DNA of 64,000 bases from Yersinia frederiksenii ATCC 33641 (GTDB lineage: Bacteria > Pseudomonadota > Gammaproteobacteria > Enterobacterales > Enterobacteriaceae): the NCBI RefSeq assembly GCF_000754805.1, contig NZ_KN150731.1, forward strand, positions 4,741,642-4,805,641. The letters run 5' to 3'. Made by a program: the position numbers and the translations under genes. The notes beneath the pieces are model-generated. The model saw only the letters and a program-made list of their open reading frames with translations. It did no database searches and was not told the origin of the DNA. Shown here one piece after another: positions 1-8,501 of this stretch (its first letter is position 1; each line of letters opens with the position of its first letter).

Positions 1-2
1 AC

Positions 3-728
3 GATGCGCTGGTTGAAACCGGCAAGCTAGGTGAAATCCTGTTCTTTATGCGTGCGGGCTACACCGGTAGCCAGAAGTACTCGGTCATGATGTGGGCCGG
101 TGATCAGAACGTTGACTGGAGCCTGGATGATGGGTTGGCATCGGTTATCCCTGCGGCCCTCTCTCTGGCAATGACAGGGCATGGCTTGCATCACAGTGAT
201 ATCGGCGGCTACACCACACTGTTTGATATGAAGCGCAGTAAAGAGTTGCTAATGCGCTGGTGCGAATTCTGCGCCTTCACTCCAGTAATGCGTACCCACG
301 AAGGTAACCGCCCGGATGATAACTGGCAGTTTGATCACGATGTTGAAACCATCCGCCAGTTTGCCCGTATGACCCACATTTTTGCTGCGTTGAAACCTTA
401 TATCAAGCAAGCGGTGGCCCTGAACTCACAGTCAGGTTTACCGGTGATGCGTCCACTCTTCCTGCATTACGAAGATGATGCTCATACCTACAGCCTGAAA
501 TATCAGTATCTGTTTGGCCGTGATCTGCTGGTAGCGCCGGTCTATGAGGAGGGCCGCAGTGACTGGACTTTATATCTGCCTCAAGACAGTTGGGTCAACT
601 TGTGGACGGGTGAGCCACATTGCGGTGGGGCAGAAGTGACCGTCGCCGCACCTATGGGGCAGCCGCCGGTGTTTTACCGTGCGGGCAGTGAATGGGCCGA
701 ATTATTTGCATCATTACGGGCGTTATAA
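3..728 (+). CDS. yihQ: Sulfoquinovosidase YihQ, C-terminal part (5' end outside window)
   Basis: Glycoside hydrolase family 31 enzyme that releases sulfoquinovose from its glycosides. The frame is open from base 3, so the start lies upstream; about 241 codons remain of a roughly 680-residue protein. The GH31 acid/base motif WAGDQN is present. Aligned to the E. coli enzyme as remembered, its Asp falls at D472 and the His of MRTHEGNRP falls at H537, which binds the sulfonate. The end extrapolates to about 679 residues against 678 in E. coli, so the C-terminus is intact. The transporter gene starts 45 bases downstream, consistent with one operon. The nucleophile region is not in the window. Confidence 0.9.
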   Translation, partial: DALVETGKLGEILFFMRAGYTGSQKYSVMMWAGDQNVDWSLDDGLASVIPAALSLAMTGHGLHHSDIGGYTTLFDMKRSKELLMRWCEFCAFTPVMRTHEGNRPDDNWQFDHDVETIRQFARMTHIFAALKPYIKQAVALNSQSGLPVMRPLFLHYEDDAHTYSLKYQYLFGRDLLVAPVYEEGRSDWTLYLPQDSWVNLWTGEPHCGGAEVTVAAPMGQPPVFYRAGSEWAELFASLRAL

Positions 729-773
729 CACAGGTAGGGGCCTGCCAGAGGCGGGCCTTTCAGGAGAGTCACC

Positions 774-2165
774 ATGAGTGAAATACATCAAGACCCGGTC
801 AAACTGATACTTCCGCTGCGCGAGAAATTCTCCTACGGAATTGGTGATGTGGGGTCCAACCTGCTGCTGTGCGTGGGTACATTATATTTACTGAAATTTT
901 ATACCGACGTACTGGAAATCCCCGCCGCTTGGGGTGGGCTAATTTTCCTTATTTCCCGCTTTTTCACCGCATTTACTGATATTGGGACTGGCGTGATGCT
1001 TGATAATCGCCGCAATATCGGGCCAAAAGGTAAGTTCCGCCCATTTATTTTGTATGCCTCTATGCCGGTGGCTCTTCTGGTGGTGGCTAACTTTATTGGC
1101 ACACCATTTAGCGTTACGGGCAAGACGATTACAGCCACACTGATCTTTATGAGTTTTGGCTTGTTTTTCAGCATGATGAACTGCTCTTACGGTGCAATGG
1201 TGCCCGCGATGACCAAAAACCCGCAAGAGCGCGCTCAACTTGCTGCCTGGCGTCAAGGCGGGGCGACTGTGGGGTTATTGCTGTGTACGGTGGGGTTTGT
1301 ACCGATTTTGTCGTTATTTGAAGGGCGGGCGCAAACCGGCTACCTGGTGGCTGCTGCCATCTTTGCCTTTGTGGGCATGTTATGTATGTGGTGGTGCTAC
1401 TCCGGTGTGAAAGAGCGCTATGTTGAGTTACCCAAACCGGGGGCGGCCAAACCGGGATTATTGCAATCTTTTAAAGCGATTACCGGCAATAAGCCCTTGT
1501 TTGTTCTCTGTATTGCCAATCTGTGCACCTTGGCAGGCTTTAATATCAAACTGGCAATTCAGATTTATTACACTCAATACGTGCTTAATGATGTGACGTT
1601 GCTGTCCTACATGGGGTTCTTCAGCATGGGCTGTATTTTGCTGGGAGTCCTGTTAGTGCCAACAGTCGTGAAGCGCTTTGGTAAGAAAAACGTCTATTTG
1701 GGTGGGTTGAGCCTGTGGATTCTGGGCGATGCGATGAACTACATGTGGGGCAACACCTCGACGTTGTTTGTCTTGTTCTCTTGTCTGGCCTTCTTCGGTA
1801 CGGCATTTGTTAACAGCCTGAACTGGGCTCTGGTTTCAGACACCGTGGAGTATGGCGAGTGGAAAACCGGTGTGCGCTCAGAGGGGACGGTATATACCGG
1901 TTTTACTTTCTTTCGCAAGATTTCCCAAGGGCTGGCTGGTTTCTTCCCCGGTGTCATGCTGGCTTATATCGGTTATGTGCCTAACGTGGTTCAAGGAGAA
2001 AGGACGCTGGAGGGCTTAAGCCAGCTTATCTTCTTGTATCCTTGTGGGTTGGCTATTCTGACCGCTCTGACCATGGGGCTGTTCTACCATCTGACCGAGA
2101 AGAACTACATCAAGATTGTGACTGAACTGGAGGCACGCAAATGCGATGTCAGCCCGGCAGTTTAG
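774..2165 (+). CDS. yihP: GPH-family sugar:cation symporter, YihP-like (sulfoquinovose glycoside uptake)
   Basis: A 463-residue inner-membrane carrier with about 12 hydrophobic segments, of the glycoside-pentoside-hexuronide:cation symporter family (MFS fold). Motifs shared with its neighbour include YGIGDVGSN near the N-terminus, KGKFRPFILYAS, and SDTVEYGEWKTGVR. It follows yihQ by 45 bases with a GGAGAG ribosome site before ATG 774. Context points to uptake of sulfoquinovosyl glycerol or sulfoquinovose. It is clearly paralogous to the next transporter; which is YihP and which YihO is assigned from order and resemblance and could be reversed. Confidence 0.72.
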   Translation: MSEIHQDPVKLILPLREKFSYGIGDVGSNLLLCVGTLYLLKFYTDVLEIPAAWGGLIFLISRFFTAFTDIGTGVMLDNRRNIGPKGKFRPFILYASMPVALLVVANFIGTPFSVTGKTITATLIFMSFGLFFSMMNCSYGAMVPAMTKNPQERAQLAAWRQGGATVGLLLCTVGFVPILSLFEGRAQTGYLVAAAIFAFVGMLCMWWCYSGVKERYVELPKPGAAKPGLLQSFKAITGNKPLFVLCIANLCTLAGFNIKLAIQIYYTQYVLNDVTLLSYMGFFSMGCILLGVLLVPTVVKRFGKKNVYLGGLSLWILGDAMNYMWGNTSTLFVLFSCLAFFGTAFVNSLNWALVSDTVEYGEWKTGVRSEGTVYTGFTFFRKISQGLAGFFPGVMLAYIGYVPNVVQGERTLEGLSQLIFLYPCGLAILTALTMGLFYHLTEKNYIKIVTELEARKCDVSPAV

Positions 2166-2210
2166 TGTTGCCGATAGTAATCAAATGAATTAACACCACC
2201 AAAACCCTAC

Positions 2211-2266
2211 AACCCGCTTATGGCAGGCTCTGGTATACGAGATAGTCCACCGGAGGTAAGCGGGTT
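2211..2266 (+). other. Inverted repeat between the two transporter genes
   Basis: AACCCGCTTA (2211-2220) pairs exactly with TAAGCGGGTT (2257-2266) across a 36-base loop, and an A-rich tract follows. It lies in the 125-base gap between the two yih transporter genes. It could act as an mRNA-processing or partial attenuation site. There is no T-run, so it is not an obvious terminator on the + strand. Confidence 0.45.
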
Positions 2267-2290
2267 AAAAAAATAAAAAGGACCTGTCAG

Positions 2291-3676
2291 ATGTCGAATT
2301 CAACTTACCAGGACGCCGTAACACTCAGGTTGCCGTTGCGGGAGAAAATAGCTTACGGAATGGGCGATTTTGGCTCCAACCTGATGTTGTGCATTGGGAC
2401 CCTGTATTTACTGAAATTCTATACTGATATTCTGGGGATTCCGGCTATTTATGGTGGCGTCATCTTCTTGATAGCGAAGTTCTTCACCGCTTTTACCGAT
2501 ATGTTTACCGGCGTACTGTTAGATTCGCGCCGTCATATTGGTGCCAAAGGCAAATTTCGACCGTTTATTTTATATGCTTCACTGCCGGTGGCATTACTCG
2601 CGGTGGCAAATTTTCTCAACACCGGTTTTAGTCTGAATATCAAAACTGTACTGGCGACAGTATTGTTTATGCTATTTGGTTTATTCTACAGCTTGATGAA
2701 TTGCTCTTACGGGGCAATGGTTCCGGCCATGACGAAAAACCCGAATGAGCGCGCCCATCTGGCCGCCTGGCGTCAAGGTGGGGCAACGGTCGGGTTATTA
2801 TTGTGTACCGTAGCTTTTATGCCGATCCAACTACTTTTTACTTCCTCACCTGAAGTCGGTTATTTGGTCGCAGCGATAATATTTGTCACTTTCGGTTTAG
2901 TTTGTATGTGGTGGTGCTATTCCGGCGTCAAAGAACGTTATGTTGAACCGGTATCGGTACACCATAAACCTGGTATTTTTAAATCATTCTGCGCCATATT
3001 TAAGAATCCACCACTATTGGTACTCTGTATTGCCAATCTGTGTACGCTGGCGGCATTTAATATCAAACTGGCCATTCAAGTTTATTATACGCAATATGTA
3101 CTGCAGGATATCCATTTACTGTCCTATATGGGCTTCTTCAGTATGGGATGTATTTTGATTGGCGTGCTGTTGGTCCCGACGGCAGTGAAGCATTTGGGTA
3201 AGAAAACGGTTTACCTCGGTGGTTTAATGCTATGGGTTTTGGGAGATGTGCTGAATTACGTCTGGGGTTCCAGCTCAGTAACATTCGTGGCCTTCTCCTG
3301 TATGGCTTTCTTTGGCACCGCCTTTGTCAATAGCCTGAATTGGGCATTAGTCTCCGACACCGTAGATTACGGGGAATGGAAAACCGGTATTCGCGCCGAA
3401 GGGTCGGTATATACCGGATATACATTCTCGCGAAAGATTTCAGCCGCGTTGGCCGGATTTCTACCGGGTATTATGTTAACTCAGATTGGGTATATTCCGA
3501 ACGTGGCACAATCTGAATCGGTACTGGAGGGACTACGCCAACTGATTTTTATCTACCCTTGTACTTTGGCATTAATTGCTGCCATAACCATGGGGCTGTT
3601 TTATAAACTCAATGAGCAACGGTTTGTTAAAATCATTGCTGAATTGAATTTGCGTAAAATGGCCACAGCAGAGTAA
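2291..3676 (+). CDS. yihO: GPH-family sugar:cation symporter, YihO-like (sulfoquinovose glycoside uptake)
   Basis: A 461-residue inner-membrane transporter of the GPH symporter family, paralogous to the preceding gene along its whole length (shared REKxxYGxGDxGSN, KGKFRPFILYAS, GEWKTGxR). It resembles E. coli YihO as remembered, including the C-terminal LNEQRF segment, and it adjoins ompL as yihO does in E. coli. An AAAAGGA ribosome site precedes ATG 2291. The likely role is import of sulfoquinovose or its glycerol glycoside. Codon use is more AT-rich than in the first transporter, so the pair is an old duplication rather than a recent copy. Confidence 0.75.
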   Translation: MSNSTYQDAVTLRLPLREKIAYGMGDFGSNLMLCIGTLYLLKFYTDILGIPAIYGGVIFLIAKFFTAFTDMFTGVLLDSRRHIGAKGKFRPFILYASLPVALLAVANFLNTGFSLNIKTVLATVLFMLFGLFYSLMNCSYGAMVPAMTKNPNERAHLAAWRQGGATVGLLLCTVAFMPIQLLFTSSPEVGYLVAAIIFVTFGLVCMWWCYSGVKERYVEPVSVHHKPGIFKSFCAIFKNPPLLVLCIANLCTLAAFNIKLAIQVYYTQYVLQDIHLLSYMGFFSMGCILIGVLLVPTAVKHLGKKTVYLGGLMLWVLGDVLNYVWGSSSVTFVAFSCMAFFGTAFVNSLNWALVSDTVDYGEWKTGIRAEGSVYTGYTFSRKISAALAGFLPGIMLTQIGYIPNVAQSESVLEGLRQLIFIYPCTLALIAAITMGLFYKLNEQRFVKIIAELNLRKMATAE

Positions 3677-3727
3677 GACAGTTTCTCCATTAAAGACTGA
3701 CATGCTGTTATTTCGATTGTGTTATTT

Positions 3728-3751
3728 CTCTGCCATATATTTATGGCAGAG
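3728..3751. other. Hairpin between yihO and ompL
   Basis: CTCTGCCATA and TATGGCAGAG form a perfect 10-base-pair stem with a 4-base loop in the 160-base gap before ompL. No T-run follows on the + strand. It may limit read-through or stabilise the transporter mRNA 3' end. Confidence 0.5.
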
Positions 3752-3836
3752 GCGTAGCCATGACAATTACTTGTCAATTTTCATGATGTAAGAAAAATAA
3801 AAAACCTTCATTTATTGTTCTCAATAGGGATTTGTC

Positions 3837-4532
3837 ATGAATAAATATAATTCAATTGTCTTGATTACCTCATTAGTATGCTCTGCCAGCGCATTTGCCG
3901 GCAGAGCTTACCTTGAAACCCGGGAAGCATACAATACGGCATCTGAACAGCATGAAGTCATCCTGCGCGGCGGGTATAACTTTGATAATGGCTCCGGATT
4001 AATGTTAACCAATGCTTATAATGCAGGAAAGCTGGATCAGTTAAAACACAGTTATAATGAGCTGGAGGGCTGGTATCCGCTATTTAAACCTAGTGATAAA
4101 TTTACTATTTCTCCCGGTGGACTGATTAATTCTAGCAGTGCGGGATCGGGTGGTTCTGGATATATAGATTTTAATTATAAATTCTTACCCATTTTTAATT
4201 TAACTGCCCGCTATCGGTATAACCACAATAATTATGAATCAAAAGATCTTAATGGTGATTATGCCCATAATGATACGCATGAATTTGCGACTTATTGGAA
4301 TTTCAAGCTGACAGATGCCCTATCATATACTCTTGAACCTCACTATTTTGTCCGGGTCAATGATTTCCACGGCAAAAATGGCAAAAGCTCTCATTGGGAA
4401 GTCACCAACAAATTCAGTTATAAAATTGATACTCACTGGATGCCTTATTTTGAGTTGCAATGGCTTGATCGTTGGAATGAATACAACCGTGAGCAGTACC
4501 GTTTTCGCCTCGGGTTACGCTATACATTCTGA
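3837..4532 (+). CDS. ompL: Outer-membrane channel OmpL (KdgM family)
   Basis: A 231-residue outer-membrane beta-barrel of the KdgM/OmpL oligosaccharide-porin family. There is an N-terminal signal peptide of about 21 residues ending in SASAFA, then alternating amphipathic strands, and the C-terminus ends in an aromatic residue (RYTF) as expected for BAM recognition. EGWYPLFKP and SGGxxYxDxNYKF segments match E. coli OmpL (230 residues) closely. In this cluster it presumably passes sulfoquinovosides across the outer membrane to the YihO/YihP carriers. A GGGATTTGTC region precedes ATG 3837; the spacing is ordinary. Confidence 0.88.
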   Translation: MNKYNSIVLITSLVCSASAFAGRAYLETREAYNTASEQHEVILRGGYNFDNGSGLMLTNAYNAGKLDQLKHSYNELEGWYPLFKPSDKFTISPGGLINSSSAGSGGSGYIDFNYKFLPIFNLTARYRYNHNNYESKDLNGDYAHNDTHEFATYWNFKLTDALSYTLEPHYFVRVNDFHGKNGKSSHWEVTNKFSYKIDTHWMPYFELQWLDRWNEYNREQYRFRLGLRYTF

Positions 4533-4558
4533 TAGTTGACAACATCCATCGCCACCAC

Positions 4559-4590
4559 AAAAAAAGAGACGGCACCATTAAGTGCCGTCT
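4559..4590. terminator. Terminator between ompL and the small membrane-protein gene
   Basis: AGACGGCAC (4567-4575) pairs with GTGCCGTCT (4582-4590). Seven A's on the left give a U-run for transcripts coming from the right, so it is a good intrinsic terminator for the leftward 4620-4712 gene. It may also stop ompL transcription. Confidence 0.8.
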
Positions 4591-4619
4591 TATACGATTA
4601 ATTCAGAGAACTGAAAAGG

Positions 4620-4712
4620 CTAGCGGTCTTTTTTCTTAGCAAAAATCTTCAGTAAGGCACCGACGGCACAGCCAATAACGACACCCAGAATAACCCATTC
4701 AGTAAATGACAT
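4620..4712 (-). CDS. 30-residue single-span membrane protein, function unknown
   Basis: A short ORF of 30 codons plus stop. It has a hydrophobic stretch (about residues 6-24, including VILGVVIGCAVGALL) followed by a basic tail, AKKKDR. This is the layout of a small inner-membrane protein with its C-terminus in the cytoplasm. A GAAAGGG ribosome site lies about 8 bases before ATG 4712, and a clean terminator follows at 4559-4590, so it looks like a genuine independent gene. It stands just downstream of the leftward glgC. I do not recognise the family. Confidence 0.6.
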   Translation of the reverse strand: MSFTEWVILGVVIGCAVGALLKIFAKKKDR

Positions 4713-4787
4713 AATCAAACCCTTTCATTTGTTTGGCCTGATTATATAAATTATTCTCGGCTTGTCCATGTCAGGCCATCTCCACTT

Positions 4788-6065
4788 TTATAGCTTCGCC
4801 AGCATTTCTCGGGTGACAAGGACAATGCCATTGTCTGAACGATAGAAACGGCGAGCATCGTCATCTGCATTTTCACCAATAATCATCCCCTCAGGAATGG
4901 TACTGGCACGATCAATTACGCAGCGTTTTAATCGACAAGAGCGACCGACATTGACGTCAGGCAACAATACGCAAGAATCGATATTACAGAATGAGTTAAT
5001 GCGAACTCGGGAGAACAATACGGAGTTAACCACCACGGAACCGGAGATAAAGCAACCGCCGGAAACCAACGTATTCATGGTCATGCCATGACTACCAGAG
5101 CGGTCTTGGACAAATTTTGCCGGTGGTAGCGGCTCGGCATAGGTACGTATCGGCCAATGTGGGTCATACATATCGAGCTCAGGTGTGATGGCGGCCTGAT
5201 CGAGGTTAGCCTGCCAATAGGCATCCAGTGTTCCAACATCGCGCCAATAATCCGGGGCATCTGGCGAGGTGGAAACACAAGATAGAGAGAATGGATGTGC
5301 CCAAACATGGCCCTGCTCGGTGATTTTCGGCAGAATATCTTTACCGAAATCATGGCTACTACTTTCGTCCGCATGATCGCTTTCAAGTAGGCCAAACAGG
5401 AACTCGGCGTTAAACACATAAATCCCCATACTGGCTAGACTACGGTCTGGCTTGCCCGGTAGTGTCGGTGGGTCTTCGGGTTTCTCCCAGAACATTTTTA
5501 CTTGCAGGTCTTCGGATACTTCCATCACGCCGAAAGCGGCCGCTTCTTCCTTAGGAACTTCAATACAAGCTACGGTGCAGGCTGCGCCACTCTCTGCGTG
5601 GTCCAACAGCATGCGCGAATAATCCATTTTATAAATGTGGTCCCCGGCTAAAATCACGACATATTCGGCACGATAGCGGCGGATGATATCCAGATTCTGG
5701 AAAACTGCATCTGCAGTACCGGTATACCAGTGCTCTCGCCCTTGACGTTGTTGCGCCGGTAATAAATCAACAAACTCATTCATCTCTTCACTGAGAAATG
5801 ACCAACCATGCTGGATATGTTGTACCAAAGTGTGGGACTGATACTGAGTTATCACACCGATACGACGAATGCCTGAATTTAGGCAGTTAGATAGTGCGAA
5901 GTCGATAATGCGGTATTTGCCACCGAAGTGAACTGCTGGTTTTGCTCGGACAGACGTTAGATCTTTAAGGCGTGAGCCGCGGCCACCTGCAAGAATCAGG
6001 GCTACAGCTTTATTGGGAAGTTGTCTGGCCGACATGACTCTGTCGATATCGCCTGCTTTCCGCAT
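4788..6065 (-). CDS. glgC: Glucose-1-phosphate adenylyltransferase (ADP-glucose pyrophosphorylase), orphan copy
   Basis: A 425-residue cytoplasmic enzyme making ADP-glucose from ATP and glucose-1-phosphate, the regulated step of bacterial glycogen synthesis. It aligns with E. coli GlgC (431) from near the N-terminus: [11 protein letters not shown] nucleotide loop at 27-37, WYTGTADA with the conserved Tyr, and the EKPxxP substrate Lys. The left-handed beta-helix domain is at the C-terminus. GGAG precedes ATG 6065. At position 39 the E. coli activator-site Lys is replaced by Val (LTSVRAKP). No glgB, glgX, glgA or glgP lies nearby, so this may be a second copy separate from a glg operon, with altered allosteric control. 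Confidence 0.9.
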   Translation of the reverse strand: MRKAGDIDRVMSARQLPNKAVALILAGGRGSRLKDLTSVRAKPAVHFGGKYRIIDFALSNCLNSGIRRIGVITQYQSHTLVQHIQHGWSFLSEEMNEFVDLLPAQQRQGREHWYTGTADAVFQNLDIIRRYRAEYVVILAGDHIYKMDYSRMLLDHAESGAACTVACIEVPKEEAAAFGVMEVSEDLQVKMFWEKPEDPPTLPGKPDRSLASMGIYVFNAEFLFGLLESDHADESSSHDFGKDILPKITEQGHVWAHPFSLSCVSTSPDAPDYWRDVGTLDAYWQANLDQAAITPELDMYDPHWPIRTYAEPLPPAKFVQDRSGSHGMTMNTLVSGGCFISGSVVVNSVLFSRVRINSFCNIDSCVLLPDVNVGRSCRLKRCVIDRASTIPEGMIIGENADDDARRFYRSDNGIVLVTREMLAKL

Positions 6066-6382
6066 GTCAGACTCCTTAATATTTGTCTATTGGATTATGG
6101 GTTATTTCCATCAACCCTACGGCGCTCGCTATTGATAGGATAGTAGGTCTGTCTGGTTTCTCCTTAAGTATAAACGTTGTTAATTACATAATCGGTTAAT
6201 TACGGTTCTAACAATGAGAAGCGAATCAAGTTTAGCGCGTCTCAGTACAAAATTTTTTCATGTTAGCCCTTCATCCATTATGGGTATGCATGTTAGTTCC
6301 TTAAGTACATGGTGAGGCGAGTTATCATCGACCATACTCGGTAGGGCAAAAAAATTCGTAGTTTTAATAAGGATATAAAATT
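6066..6382. promoter_or_regulatory. Divergent glgC/appA intergenic region with a 9-base direct repeat
   Basis: A 317-base AT-rich region between divergent genes. GTTAATTAC occurs at 6179-6187 and again at 6195-6203, a 16-base period that could be a tandem regulator site. An AAGGAT ribosome site lies before the appA start. No promoter can be called with confidence. Confidence 0.4.
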
Positions 6383-7708
6383 ATGACAGTAGCAAAAAAT
6401 CGTCTGCGGTTAGTCGCACTAACCTTGATACTGAGTAGTTTTACTATCAGTGCTACGCCGGTTGTCGCACAACCTGGTGGTTACACTTTGGAACGCGTGG
6501 TTATTTTGAGTCGCCATGGTGTTCGTTCACCGATAAAACAAACACAGCTAATGAATGATGTAACACCTGACAAGTGGCCGCAGTGGCCTGTAAAAGCAGG
6601 ATATTTAACTCCCAGAGGAGCGCAATTAGTGACGTTGATGGGCGGATTCTATGGCGATTACTTCCGTAGTCAGGGGTTATTGCCTGCGGGGTGCCCGGCA
6701 GAAGGTGAGATTTATGCACAAGCAGATATTGATCAACGCACCCGATTAACCGGGCAGGCATTCCTCGACGGCGTCGCCCCGACTTGCGGTTTGAAAGTAC
6801 ATTATCAGGCTGACTTGAAAAAAATTGACCCACTATTTCACCCGGTTGAGGCGGGTATCTGCAAGTTAGACTTGGCACAAACCCGTAAGGCAGTTGAGGA
6901 GCGGTTGGGGGGGCCATTAAGCACATTGAGCCAGCGCTATGCCAAATCGTTTGCTCAGATGAGCGAGGTGCTAAATTTTGCCGCATCACCTTATTGTCAG
7001 TCGTTACAGCAAAACGGAAAAACGTGTGATTTTGCCACTTTTGCCACCAATGAAATTGAGATGAATAACGAAGGAACTAAAGTCTCATTAAATGGGCCAC
7101 TGGCACTGTCATCCACATTAGGTGAAGTTTTCCTGCTACAGAATTCACAAGCTATGCCTGATGTTGCCTGGCATCGGCTCAGTGGGATTGAAAATTGGTT
7201 TTCTCTATTATCACTACACAATGTGCAGTTTGATTTGATGGCTAAAACACCCTATATCGCCCGCTCTAAAGGCACTGCGTTGTTACAGCAGATTGACACC
7301 GCGTTAGTGCTTCACCGCGATGGACAGGGGCAAAAACTCCCCTTATCACCACAAACTAAAGTACTTTTTCTCGGTGGGCATGATAGTAACATCGCCAATA
7401 TTGCAGGTATGCTGGGGGCTAATTGGCAACTGCCACAACAACCGGATAATACGCCGCCAGGAGGGGGATTAGTATTTGAGCTTTGGCAGAACCCTAAGAA
7501 CCATCAACGCTATGTGGCGGTGAAAATGTTTTATCAAACCATGGATCAGTTAAGAAATGCCGATAAATTAGATCTAAAAAATAATCCTGCCGGTATTGTT
7601 TCTGTAGCAATAGATGGATGTGAAAATAACGGTGATAACAAACTTTGTCAGCTTGACACTTTCCAACAGAAAGTGGCTCAAGTGATTGAGCCAGCTTGCC
7701 ATATTTAA
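6383..7708 (+). CDS. appA: Periplasmic histidine acid phosphatase AppA (phytase)
   Basis: A 441-residue periplasmic phosphatase that hydrolyses phytate and other phosphomonoesters. There is a signal peptide of about 29 residues (ending near VVAQ). The catalytic RHGVRSP motif has nucleophile His45. The distal HD motif is GGHDSN (His333-Asp334), which supplies the proton donor. Six or more Cys residues match AppA disulfides. Similarity runs the whole length to E. coli AppA (RHGVRAP, LTPRG, PDNTPPGG) and is higher than to glucose-1-phosphatase Agp. Phytases of this type are known from several Yersinia species. The usual HDTN is HDSN here. It stands alone, ended by a strong hairpin. Confidence 0.9.
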   Translation: MTVAKNRLRLVALTLILSSFTISATPVVAQPGGYTLERVVILSRHGVRSPIKQTQLMNDVTPDKWPQWPVKAGYLTPRGAQLVTLMGGFYGDYFRSQGLLPAGCPAEGEIYAQADIDQRTRLTGQAFLDGVAPTCGLKVHYQADLKKIDPLFHPVEAGICKLDLAQTRKAVEERLGGPLSTLSQRYAKSFAQMSEVLNFAASPYCQSLQQNGKTCDFATFATNEIEMNNEGTKVSLNGPLALSSTLGEVFLLQNSQAMPDVAWHRLSGIENWFSLLSLHNVQFDLMAKTPYIARSKGTALLQQIDTALVLHRDGQGQKLPLSPQTKVLFLGGHDSNIANIAGMLGANWQLPQQPDNTPPGGGLVFELWQNPKNHQRYVAVKMFYQTMDQLRNADKLDLKNNPAGIVSVAIDGCENNGDNKLCQLDTFQQKVAQVIEPACHI

Positions 7709-7710
7709 AC

Positions 7711-7760
7711 CACACTTATCCGGCGGTTAATAACACCCGCCGGATAAGTGTGTTATTCTT
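7711..7760 (+). terminator. Strong terminator after appA
   Basis: A perfect 16-base-pair stem (7711-7726 with 7737-7752) with a 10-base loop, starting right after the appA stop and followed by a T-rich stretch. Confidence 0.8.
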
Positions 7761-7949
7761 GATTGTAAATTGATATTGTCATTATCATAATTACATTTTG
7801 CTATTAAATGGTTTTTTGATAATCACTGTTGTTATATAAATGACAATGACCGGAGCAACCGTCTAAATAGGGGGTGGCTCCGGTATAATAAGTATCGATA
7901 CTAATAAATTGAGTTTCTAGCCTACCAATATTCTATGTGGAGAAGATGA

Positions 7950-8150
7950 CTAGCCTAGCCTGACTAAATCGAAAGGCACATAGCGCTCACCGGTTTGCTG
8001 TAACTCAACAACTGGCTCACGCTCAGCTTGTACAGGTGCCAGACCTTCTGCATGGATAGCCTTCGCTACGTCGATCTCCCCGGTTTGCGCGACCATGACA
8101 CGTTTGCCTGGGATAATTTGGTTTCTGTTTCTGTCATAGACTTTAACCAT
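7950..8150 (-). CDS. Small hypothetical protein, 66 residues
   Basis: A soluble 66-residue protein beginning MVKVYDRNRNQ, with no signal peptide or membrane segment. The start at 8150 is favoured over the upstream 8162 start because an excellent GGAGG ribosome site sits 5 bases before it and lies inside the longer version. There is no recognised domain; the RNQIIPGKRVMVAQTGE segment suggests a small beta-rich fold. It stands alone between appA and kdoO. Confidence 0.6.
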   Translation of the reverse strand: MVKVYDRNRNQIIPGKRVMVAQTGEIDVAKAIHAEGLAPVQAEREPVVELQQTGERYVPFDLVRLG

Positions 8151-8162
8151 ATTAACCTCCAA

Positions 8163-8501
8163 TAGTTATCCGATAAGGTTTAACAACTATCGAGTGCAGC
8201 ATTCGCACCTAATATCAAACCACTATCTAAGATATATACCTATAGCCAAAACAAAGATGAATAGCTAAATAACTGCCACACATAGGCTACGCTCGATGAG
8301 GTCAATTTCTTTGCCTCAGGTCAAACTATTATTGGGTTGGCTTACATTGCGGGGGAATGATATTAATTTTCGCGTCAGTGATCAAGTCGGATAAACACAT
8401 TTTTATGCTTAATTTATCGTAAATATAATGTAGCCTATTGCTGTGATAAATCCGCCTTATCAGCTGATTTATCGCTGTCAGTGGCTCTAGTGAGCCACAA
8501 G
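8163..8501. other. Intergenic region with two hairpins after kdoO
   Basis: GTGGCTC/GAGCCAC (8481-8487 and 8492-8498) forms a 7-base-pair stem immediately after the kdoO stop, a likely transcript end. A second stem, GATAAATC/GATTTATC (8445-8452 and 8466-8473), follows in the direction of kdoO transcription. The rest of this AT-rich stretch shows no gene I can support. Confidence 0.5.

Noticed and set aside
899-1256. Antisense ORFs over the first yih transporter
   Set aside because: They lie wholly within a conserved gene, have no ribosome site, and their composition is that of the complementary strand.
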